Part shown: piece by piece, positions 55,016 to 64,000 of the stretch
Numbering within the stretch: the stretch's first letter is position 1
Layout: the number at the start of each line of letters is the position of its first letter
Assembly (NCBI GenBank): GCA_948567375.1
Contig: OX419762.1
Span: forward strand, 38,917,034-38,981,033
Source of the DNA: Lunularia cruciata
Taxonomy: Eukaryota; Streptophyta; Marchantiopsida; Lunulariales; Lunulariaceae
DNA: 64,000 bases
Reading direction: 5' to 3'
Made by a program: the position numbers and the translations under genes
Notes under the pieces: generated by a model
The model's database searches: none
Told to the model about the DNA's origin: nothing
Seen by the model: the letters and a program-made list of their open reading frames with translations, nothing else

Positions 55016-56780
55016 GATCAGTATGGAATTTGGACCTGCTAGTGAACATGGAAGGAGCCTTTATGTACCATGTCAACTATCCTCTGTTGTCACCTTGAGT
55101 TGTCTACATGTTGGGATCAGTATTGAAGACACTAGAAGAACTACTCCGTGCCTGTAGAAAATTGACCTTGCAGTGATTGATCACAAGAGATTTATCAATT
55201 TCTTGCACTTCCACACCCAGATTGCCATATGGGAAAAATAATTAGTAGAGAGGGAGTTGGTCAAAGCCAACACCCACATCTTGCACCTGGAGGCCCAACT
55301 CATGGAAATCAAGGGGTATGGTGTGCAGGATGACCAGCATCAGGACATAGGAGAATCTTGCAAGATGATCCATCTCCAAGAATAGCTGGCACAGGCAAAA
55401 GGGAGAGGTCAATAAAGTGATTATGGCCGTGGAGCACCACAATTGTATAGACTTTGCCTTCAATTTTTCCGGGACCTTATTACCAAGTCGCAGCAAGTAG
55501 CTACCACTGACAGGGAAGAAACCTCACGCTTCTCAAAGTGGAGGATCCAATCATTGCTATCTATAACAAAAGTGATCATTCCCGGTAACCATTGTCTCAT
55601 GGACCTTTTTGGTGGGGTCAACAATAACTACATTCCTGTCAAGACACAAATGTTCTACTGCAGACTTAGCTACAGGAAAGCTAAATACTCTTTACGTGAA
55701 GTAAAGAGTACCAATGACAATGGCCAATATTCAAAGCCAAGTTAGGCTTCAACTGAGAGAGGATCCACCAAAATAGAAATGCATCATTGGGAAATGCACC
55801 AGCTAGCTACATTGGAACTGAAACCTGTACATAGCTGTAAATTAATTTTTGGAAGGAACTAAATATGACCTCAAAGGGAAGAAAACCTGACTTCTATCAA
55901 TGCACAAATTTGTCACCTTGAAGCTGCTCAAGAATATAGAGAAGCCTCCTTGAAGACAATGTTGTGTGAGTTCAGTATGTTGTCCAGCAACTACAATGCT
56001 TGGAAGCATGACCATGAACCCCTTCTAATGAAGCACAAGGAGGAATTATGGAGCATCAAGGCAAACCTTCCAGTGATGAAGGCAGGGTATGCTCAATAAG
56101 AGAAGGCCTTCACGGGTTACAAGACCTCACAAGAAGAGAGTTTGCAAGAGAAAGATCAAGAGATCTCTAGAATTAAGGAGGAGATAGCAGGCCAAAGGCA
56201 GCAAAGTACAAAACTGGACTCCAATTTGACAATTATCAAGGGTAGTTCCAAGCAACAAGTGGAGGAGATGAAGAAGAAGCATGTCGAGGAGTTAGATGCT
56301 AGGGACAAAGAGGTGATGTCCCTAAAGAAGGAGGAGGAGGGTCTACAAAAGGAGAAGGCCGCAGAGGAGAAATCTTGTGATGCCACCTTGGAAGTAGCCA
56401 AGATGTGCATCAAGGAGTTGCCCATGATTGTGTCGGACCATGAAGACAGGGCACACATCTTCTGAGTACAAATCAGACAGGAGGTGGAGATGGAGTTGCA
56501 ATCCATCTGTGATACTCTAGACGAGGAATGAACATGAATTCCTATAGTTTTGGAAGACATTGCTAATAGGCTGAAGACTCAAGTGGAATTGGCTGTTATG
56601 ACCTAAGCTCACCAAGCTAAGCTGCATGAGCTGAAGTCAGAAATATGCACTTTAGAAGCCAAAAACTACTCCATTGAACAGTTAACCAGGCTGGTAAAGA
56701 AGTTGTGCAAGCATGGTGATGCCAAGCTCAAGAGTGTCTTAAGCAATATCCATCACAAACTAGAAGAGTATAATGAACAT

Positions 56781-57960
56781 GTCATTGAATTGGAGGTGTA
56801 AAGGATAAGGAGGTCAAGGAAGTAGATCATGATGTACAATACCTGTGCAATTGTAGTTTTGGACCATTGCGTTGGGGACTTCATTGTGATGGAAACACTA
56901 TCAATTTGGGGTCTTCATTGGGTTGAGGACTTCACATGATGAGATGTCTATGTTCGATGACATGTAGAGGATTTCTTTGAGCAATTAAGGCTTTGTATTG
57001 TAAATTGATTCTTTTGTAAATATCTGATTTTTGGGACCATTCTCATGATGTGTAGCTTGATTCATAATATTGGTTGAGTGTATAATAAGTGCCTCTCTGT
57101 AGGTGGCAGCACCACAGCAATTATGGGATCATAGCAGTGCCATAGTGTTAATTTGTTGTTATGGGATTGTGGCATTGCACAACCGTAGATGCGCCCCATC
57201 TTGTTGTAATGGAGAATGTAAGGGGAGTCACCTTGACTTAATATAGGTTCAGTCAACACAGATTGGAATTTCATCCCGTACCATTTATTGAAACTCGTAA
57301 ATGTGCAATCACTTTGCTTGTGTGTTTGTGAAGTTGACTTTGTTGTGGAGATGATGTCTTAGGACCCCTTAGATACTGAGTGTACCAATGTCAGTATGGT
57401 GTATGTTGAGTGAGTGTTGAGTTGAGTAATGGTGATAAACTCAATGTAGGAATGCAATTGCTAAGGTGGTGGAGGGCAGTCAAGCTTGTGAGTTTTGAAG
57501 AGTCAAGGTGATGTGTGAGAGCAGTGATGGCTGTGAGTGTCATAAAGTATTGTGTGTAATGAAAAGCTCAATGTATCACAAATCTGTAGTATAGCAATGA
57601 GGAATGCCTTTTATAAAGGGAAGAATGCCCTCATTGGCATTGTGGTATGCATTGTATAGGTAGCTACAAGAGAAAGACCTTCAAGGCCGCTGACCATCAT
57701 GACAGACTAAATCATCACCTTCATGAGCTCATGCAGTGGGGTGTCATTCCTGAATGTAATTTTGGGACTTTGTTTTTGCTGTAGTGTGCCGCAAAAAGGT
57801 ACTCTACTCTCTTCTAGGAATTGTCCTGCCCAAGAGATTAAAAACTTAACAATAGCTGACTTGTGATAAAGTGATACTTTCCCTTCAACCCTAGCCGATT
57901 CCATGGGAATGACGTGTTCTTGTCAATTATATTGCAAGTACATTGACATTGCACTGTCAA
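56781..57960 (+). other. B2 3' tail
   Basis: Non-coding. The part 57165-57620 also occurs after B1 (36024-36490). The terminal 180 bp has the hairpin and GGGAATGA motif shared with family A. Confidence 0.6.
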
Positions 57961-58035
57961 AGTCTTTATCTAGAATGAAATACTTTATCTCTCAAAGGTG
58001 ATACCTTAATAATCTAATATTAAATAATGTTGCAG

Positions 58036-58036
<1 letters not shown>

Positions 58037-58095
<59 letters not shown>
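58037..58095. repeat. (TA)n microsatellite, about 59 bp
   Basis: Uninterrupted TA repeat between B2 and copia-3. Confidence 0.95.
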
Positions 58096-58098
<3 letters not shown>

Positions 58099-58129
58099 AT
58101 ATCAATTCCACATGTATTACCGTTTGAAA

Positions 58130-59992
58130 TGTAGTTTCAAGTGGTAATACCTCCACTCATTGAAGAAATGGTAGTACTCCAATCAAATTTCTAAACTTAC
58201 AAAACTTATCTCTTGGTAAAGTTTTCAAAAAAATATTTGAATCTGATTGTTGATGTAGCTTAAAAAGATCGCCTTTTTCTCTTGCTGCTCTCACATAATA
58301 ATCCTGGATTTCTATGTGCTCTGTTTCTTTATTGAACTCTATAGTATAGACCAGCTTGATAGCACTCTGATTGTCCTATATATCTGCAGTGGACCATCTT
58401 GCCAAAACTTCAATTCCTTGAGTGACCTCACTAGAAGTCATCAGACTTTTGGTTTCATTTCCTTGAGGTTTGCTATAAGCCATAAAGGCTCTTTAGCAAT
58501 CTGCAAACACTTTCTTCCTTTCTAGATTCTTTGTATCCTTGTGGCTGTTCCATGTAAATTTCCTCATGCAAATCTCCACTAAGAGAAATTGTTTTGGTAT
58601 CAAATTGTGCTATCCCCATGTCTTCTGCTATAACTAGAGAAAGGATAAATCTGATGGGACCAAACTTAACTACTGAAAAAAATGTCTCAAAGTATATTCT
58701 TTCAAACTATGAATATCCCTTGGCTACAAGTCAATCTTTGTGCCTTGAGACGTTGCACGTAGTATCAAGCTTGGTTCTATAAGCCAACCTAGATTTTATC
58801 ATTTTCTACCTTCTTGTTATGTTGTCAACTTCCAAGTCTTGTTTTGCTTTAGTGTCTTGAATTCTTCATACATTGCATTAACCCACCTGAGTCTTGCATT
58901 ATGTCTTGGACATAAAAAAGATCTGAATCTTCATCTCCTCCATCAATCTTATGTGCAACAATGTAAACATAACACGTGTTACCATAATCTCACTTACCCA
59001 GTCTTTGTAGTGATCTTCTCATTCTCCCACTTGTACAATTTTCTCCATCTTGAGTGGTTGAAGTTGAGCTCATTTGTGAATTAGATTGTTGTTAGCTCTC
59101 ACTTTTTCTTGAAGTGGCCAAATGTTAGTCTCACTTGTTGATTCCTCAGTAGCTTGTTTTATATACTCCCTAGAAGCTTATGGGAGAACAAATGATAGTC
59201 TCACTTGCTTATTCCTCTATAGCCTGCTCTGTGGACTCCCTAGAAGCTTGTAGGAACTATTGATCAACTTCTATCTCATTAATGCTCATTCTAGCATTGG
59301 CTTGCTTGTCATCTCTCTTGAAGATAATGTATGTCTAAGTTTAGCATTTCTAATCATTGATGATCAGGTTGCTCCACTCTGAACATGACATCTCTACTTT
59401 CACATATCTTGTTCTTATTTCCATCCCACAATCTGAAGGGTTTGGATTCTGAAGTACATCCAACAAAAGGCATCTCTTGTCCCTTTAGATCTAACTTCTT
59501 TACAATATAGTTGTTAGGGTTCTTTGCTATCTCTTTTCTTGGTTACCTTTGTAATTGAAAAAATCTCTGCTAGAGAATTTTCTTGCTATACGAAGCACAT
59601 TGCTCATGTAATGTAATCAATCTACTCCATGTCTGGTTTGCGGTTCTACAATTGATCAATCTCTATAAATACTTCTCTTCTATGACTCCAAAGATGTATA
59701 TTTTTCAGTATCATTCTTGCTCTGTCAGTTTTTCTCTTCCCCATCTACTATGGCTTCTTCTATAGTCTCTATCCCATGAACAATCTTTACAAGTCTCTTT
59801 GACTTGAAAAATTTCCAAATCAAACATTTTCCCTATTGAATGGACTGCTTTGTACTATGTCTCACATTGCTCCTTGTTATTATTGTATCCCAATCTATTC
59901 TCAAATCTTTTAGTCTCTCAACTGTCTAAAATCTAACGAAAAGATTAATCTTCAATCACTCTTAGGTGCACCCAGAAACATGGGTCATCACT
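58130..59992 (-). mobile_element. Ty1/copia relic copia-3
   Basis: Minus-strand pieces, in order from right to left: integrase-region fragments (about 59400-59900, weak); RT around 58600-58760 (LVAKGYS, then SVVKFGPIRF, SLSGDLHEEIYMEQPQG); RNase H around 58330-58420 (DNQSAIKLV); and the C-terminal segment ending in SFVSLEI and LEYYHF (about 58150-58210), equivalent to the KFCKFRNLIGV end. Multiple stops and internal deletions. It is a different copia lineage from copia-1, judging from these motifs. The 3' LTR is not found. Confidence 0.7.
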
Positions 59993-60448
59993 TGTTGGAA
60001 ATTATCATAAATATTAATACAAATCTGCATCAAATGTACAACATACAAGAAATGTAAAAAGATTAAAAAATCATTTCGATCAAATTACTCTTATTATAAA
60101 TCTGAATACATGAAGTGAATGAATGAAATACCTACGGGTTGGTATGCAAGTTCAAAGTTAATGAAAAGCTCGATCATGTTGCTTAACTTTGCTTTTCAGT
60201 ACTTCTGCTCACACGTCCCTCTACTCAAGTATCTTGATTATACAACAAACATCGAAACTTGACTATGCAACAAACATATCGATGAAATGAATTACTTGCT
60301 CTCGGACATAAAATCTAAATACTCTAACACTAACTGATGATAGTCAATCAATATCTCGATAAAATGAACCACTTGTTCTACGAGAAAAAATCTCAATACA
60401 CGAACACTAACTTATGTTAACGCTGGGCGCCAGGTAAAAACCCTAACA
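59993..60448 (-). repeat. probable copia-3 5' LTR (about 456 bp)
   Basis: On the minus strand it begins TGTTAGGGTTTTTACC and ends TGATAATTTCCAACA. TG...CA ends and the position right of the copia-3 coding relic support the call. It contains a diverged internal duplication of about 125 bp (AACAAACAT...CGATGAAATGAA...CTAACACTAACT occurs twice). No clear primer site follows, so the call is tentative. Confidence 0.5.
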
Positions 60449-60741
60449 CCTATATTAAATGTACTTTCAACACTAGACAGACCTCCCAAGGTCACCTCTG
60501 CCAATCCAAGGGAATGTTCTTTGAATAAAGCATTTATTGCCACCCCGTCCACGATTGCGAGGTCACTCTGCGGATTCTAACATGTGGGAATGCAACCAGT
60601 GAACTCACGGAAACATTTCACCACACGAAGGCCGCAGCTGTAGCTGTAGCTGTTACTATTTGTTCTGGTGGCTGCGCTGCTCGTCCCGAAACAAGTAGTG
60701 CGGTTTGTTGTTTGACTGATGTTTCGGCAGTCAAAGCTTGA

Positions 60742-60960
60742 CTAGCCTGGTGATGTAGGTGCAGGACTAGCACGAGTAGCACTGAGGCCAGGTGCAGGCG
60801 CTGGAACGGGACTTGGAGTAGGAGTTACTGGAGCAGGAGCGGCAACTGGAGACGTAACTTGACGAAATGTACTCCTTGTGTAACCTTCATGCTCATCTGG
60901 GGACTCATAGGCTGCTACAACTTCTATCAAGACTGCGGCAGCATATATAGCACCACTCAA
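60742..60960 (-). CDS. Pro/Ala-rich, arabinogalactan-protein-like open frame (partial?)
   Basis: 72 codons: SGAIYAAAVLIEVVAAYES followed by a region rich in AP, SP, TP and VP dipeptides (VAAPAPVTPTPSPVPAPAPG). This dipeptide pattern is what arabinogalactan proteins use for Hyp-glycosylation. No convincing signal peptide at the available Met and no GPI-anchor tail, so it may be one exon of a longer gene, a fragment, or chance. Confidence 0.3.
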   Translation of the reverse strand: MSGAIYAAAVLIEVVAAYESPDEHEGYTRSTFRQVTSPVAAPAPVTPTPSPVPAPAPGLSATRASPAPTSPG

Positions 60961-61419
60961 TGTGTTATGATTAGCTTTTTGGTGAATAAGAAGTTTGGAA
61001 CTGTTAGCTATTAGGTCTTGAGAGCGATATTTAGTCGACGTTCTGCATCGTCAGAGCGTGCAACCGGAGAAAGAATAACTTGGAGGAGGATGGTTGAGGC
61101 TTGATGATGCGGTTAGGATCTAGCTTGTTTAAATCGATGTCCTAACATGAAGAAATCTATTCGGGACAAGACGACGCTACGCTACAAAAATCTGGCGGTC
61201 GACAAATCGTGGAGAAGAAGTGCAATATTTGACAACTTTAATCCCCCCTAACCTGAGGAGTGGAGAAACCAAGATATTTACTAGGACGGTTGATTCAAAT
61301 CAGTGCATGAAACATGTTTCTAACTTACATTTGGCAAGATCACATAAGGAACTGCTAGAGCGAACTTCGATCTGGGATTCTGCATTTTGCATTTAATTTC
61401 AATAGTGAGATTTTTACAG

Positions 61420-61538
61420 TTTGGATCCGGTGAAGGTCACATCAATTCGAAGAAGGTTGCAACTACTTAGAAATGCAATTGGAACAATTGCAGATGCAGA
61501 GAAAGCACTAGGTGATGTTTCTTGTCAGTTTCAAACAG
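61420..61538 (+). other. candidate internal exon, gene not recognised
   Basis: TTTTTACAG precedes and GTAAGTAAG follows a 119-bp stretch, both close to plant splice consensus. One frame is open throughout (DPVKVTSIRRRLQLL, then ADAEKALGDVSCQF) and looks protein-like. No neighbouring exons could be joined and no family was recognised. Confidence 0.3.
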
Positions 61539-64000
61539 GTAAGTAAGACTCTTCGACTATGATCATGAACGCAGGTACTGAATTCGTCCAGTTGTGTTGA
61601 ATTCCAACTGACCACGTAGCCAAGACTAGCTGACAAGGAGAACTGTCCCCGGGAATGTCACAATCCGCTATAAGAGTTGAACTTAGACTCAAGAACTCCT
61701 GCTGTACACATGGCCGTTATATTTCCGAAGCTTTCTGCACAGCCTTAAACCCGAACTAGCTACATAGTATCTTGTGCATTCAATCGTCTGAGTACTACCG
61801 TAGTTTATATAGTACGCTCTTTATCTTGAGTAGTAGCTTGCCCCAATCTAGTGGTCAGAGAAGAACTTCTGTACTTAGTCTGGAGCTTAATATCTGGTAC
61901 CTAGAGTTCACACTTCCAGTGATGCATACAGCGCTGGCACCTTAGCTACGATTCTAGGCGCCATCCCTGGTCATGATGAACTTGAAGGATTTGGTCAATG
62001 TGCGCAGTGGCGGACGAAGAATCAGACTGAATTACATAACTTCCGGTCTTGGTTGTGAACTTGACAAGAATTAATACACGTGGCATGACAGGTTGACCGT
62101 TTCTATGACAGTGCCCTAGATGCACAAAAGATGATTTGTCCTGTGCAGGTGTAAACACTAACAAGCTGGACGCAAAAGATGTTGGTTATTCTTTACTGTA
62201 CTGTCGTTTTGAATCCGAAGACGGAGATTCAAGAGATCTGTATAGCCATAGGTCGAAGCAAAACAAGTGAAGGAACTTCACCAGGAAAAGCGGGGGCATG
62301 TAAGGATTGAATCGACTGTTCTCATGGTCCTCTGATGTGCGAAACTACGAATTTACAGTCTGCGTTAACATTTCTCGGTCTACTCATCTTGACTTATCTT
62401 CATGAACTTCTTCTCGTCCATCATATCTCAGTGCGGTGAGCCAAGATTTGGAAAAGGTTTTTGGCCAATGGCCAAAAGATCTTACGGGCAGATAGTAGGA
62501 CACCCTCGAACTGCTAAGCATTTAAGTAAGCACGCTGTCTCGTGAATGCGCAGAGCAGGAGGTAACAGCTACTCGGTCACACGCCTTACATTTTGTCCTC
62601 ACCATTACCTCACCGCAAAGCGCTTTTGACCCTGTAATCATTGTCTTTTACCATCAGAAGAACAACGGAATTGAACAACTACAACTTCATCACCGATGAC
62701 CACAGCTACGTGTACACTGCTGCTTTACTGTTTCGATGTTCAAAAGTCCCGTTCCCGGAGAATTGTAATAAATAAGTTCTGCTGAATGACCAATTGTATC
62801 TGCTTGGTTTAATCATCGCAATTTAAAGCACCAAGGCGAGTCTATACTTAGATCTTCAGCATGCGATTCGATAGGTGTGCAGCGAAGATTTCCCATTCTA
62901 ACGGTCGAGATGTGAACCTGCTCCGACATGACATGAATAAATTGGCACGGTAGAATACATACATACTGTGCTCGAGACAAGACTGATTATGGGAACAATT
63001 TGTCAATTCTGAATAATTTCCTATAAAGGCTAGACACTTGCTGTGTTTGCTGTGCATCACATGGATGCAATCTTGATTCATGATCAGGTCACTCATTTAT
63101 AAACAGCACCTAGCATGAGTAGCTTTTCAGTAAACACTTGGTACTTCTTTGTGCCTCAGAACGTCACAAATTACACAACTGTACGTAGAGAGAAGTAGTG
63201 TAAAGTTTACTTCAACCGCAACAACTTACATCTACTGTAAATAACGAAGGATCGAACAGTGAAGAACCTCCTCACGAAGTCACCTTCTACCTTCTGAGTG
63301 ATCGTTAACTCCCCCAGTTCTGATTTAGAATTTACTGTTAAGATAGGCTGTAACATATATATCAGTCCCATAGCGACTTGAAAGCAACAGTAAACCCTTG
63401 TTCAGCACCTTGATCGCTATTGTAGAAGATCCTTGGATCCACAATGGATTACTGGGAAACAACTCCCGAATGGAGCCGATTTCACATGGTTGAGCGGACA
63501 CAGAAAACATCAACGCTGGAACACTCTCCTCGGGAGAGAAAAGGAGTTCCTGTCCAATTCTCCCCGCTCCAAATAAGAGGCTGCCAAACACAAACTTGTC
63601 AGTCGTATTCCTATCCGCATTCTCAGAAATTATATGGTCTATGAAGCCGTGCGTTAGTACTTGATCTTGCTAATAGCCCGTATAAATCCACACCAAGCTG
63701 TATAATGTTTGGATTTTCCCTTCAGTCAACGCCAAGATGATTCAAATTTGTTACCTCAAGTTTAGTGAGAACCTACCAGTGGTCATTGCCATCAGCTTCC
63801 TGTTTGCAGAGGGGGTCTCAGTACCGGGCCTGCAACAGCATCGTGCTGGGACTGGACAACTTGGTGTATGGATAGGACGGCCATCATCAGTGTCGCAGCA
63901 GCAATCAAAAGACCTGCAGCCTTTCGGGATATACATGGAATCATGCAAGAGATTAATGTGGGAGCAGAGAATTTATAACGTTATTCCTCATCTTTGAAAA
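61539..64000. other. low-copy sequence, no gene recognised
   Basis: No transposon domain and no long open frame. A minus-strand open piece at 63325-63591 and a plus-strand piece at 63737-63997 have ordinary composition but no recognisable motif. CpG appears less depleted than in the transposon-rich part, consistent with unmethylated or genic surroundings. Confidence 0.4.

Larger units (their letters stand above)
53620..56780 (+). pseudogene. B2 coiled-coil protein gene (broken)
   Basis: Relative of the B1 and family-A protein. An ESFFRHKK segment (about 53650), then LLHEGNPID, MFHHHTQELIEQL and LSPFMLHFSIGMRLL (about 53850-53970) match the B1 motifs. Next come KYEDALMKYQKTCKWMPID (about 54205-54265) and a 225-codon stretch (54103-54777) with a single TAG at 54376; its second half is acidic (EEDVGVEIQSALV, MDDEEDVLIYW). 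A coiled coil is open at 56142-56465 (KKKHVEELDARDKEVMSLKK). Local tandem duplications disrupt it further. The function is unknown. Confidence 0.62.
53593..57960 (+). mobile_element. family-B element B2, 5'-truncated
   Basis: Aligned with B1 from GGxxCCxxACCATxxxAAGA (about 53625) onward. The region before this is lost at the copia-2 LTR. It ends in CATTGCACTGTCAAA near 57960 after a hairpin region (57801-57835) and GGGAATGACGTGTTCTT, equivalent to the A and B1 tails. The tail is directly connected to the coding region, unlike the B1 arrangement. The 3' boundary is approximate and no target duplication was identified. Confidence 0.68.

Noticed and set aside
63325..63591. Minus-strand frame with FGAGRIG, possible cytochrome P450 heme-binding motif
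   Set aside because: The required Cys and its spacing are missing, and no other P450 motif is present.
1..64000. tRNA, rRNA or other structured RNA genes
   Set aside because: Only tRNA-like primer sites of retrotransposons were found; no cloverleaf or rRNA sequence was recognised by eye.

Overview
This window is plant nuclear DNA, most likely from a large, repeat-rich genome such as a conifer or other gymnosperm; a fern cannot be excluded. The evidence is an intact class III peroxidase gene with the plant-typical four-exon structure, plant Ty1/copia and Ty3/gypsy elements with tRNA-iMet or tRNA-Asp-type primer sites, and deep nesting of mostly dead elements. Nothing bacterial, viral or organellar was recognised.

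Layout. 1-8.48 kb: two minus-strand Ty3/gypsy elements. gypsy-1 (5' LTR about 5621-6311) appears to sit inside the gag of gypsy-2 (5' LTR 7698-8477). 8.48-15.4 kb: an old copy (A-old) of an unfamiliar repeat, family A, interrupted by a younger family-A copy, A1 (8700-12465). 15.4-20.47 kb: an unclassified, possibly gypsy-derived stretch (gypsy-4) split by A2 (16237-19724). 20.475-29.3 kb: a minus-strand chromovirus-like gypsy element (gypsy-3) whose integrase is split by A3 (21537-25200). 29.3-36.5 kb: B1, a diverged relative of family A, carrying a solo gypsy-1 LTR. 37.37-42.06 kb: a nearly complete Ty1/copia element with both LTRs. 42.06-47.1 kb: a gene island with an EG45/barwin-like pseudogene and the intact peroxidase gene (44514-46222). 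47.1-49.6 kb: a possible further family-A relative and a purine-rich minisatellite. 49.6-53.59 kb: a decayed copia element carrying another solo gypsy-1 LTR. 53.59-57.96 kb: B2. 58.1-60.45 kb: a third copia relic. 60.45-64 kb: low-copy DNA with no clear gene.

The most interesting content is the A/B superfamily. The three complete A units are 3.5-3.8 kb, have near-identical ends (TGTGGT/GGTGGT at the left; a TTRTCA-type right end), and lie between 5-bp target duplications (CTGCA/CTGTA, GGCTT, ATACC). They show no terminal direct repeats. Each has a TATA-like box, the remains of a roughly 770-850-codon gene for an unfamiliar protein (tryptophan-rich N-terminal half, charged linker, long coiled coil), and a tail resembling the U5 end of a plant LTR. 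The simplest explanation is that they are giant solo LTRs with a gene inside the LTR. A non-autonomous retroelement of unusual design is the alternative. The B copies share protein motifs and the tail, so the protein was kept through substantial divergence. Every copy here is broken.

Only the peroxidase gene looks functional as a host gene. All boundaries and comparisons were made by eye.
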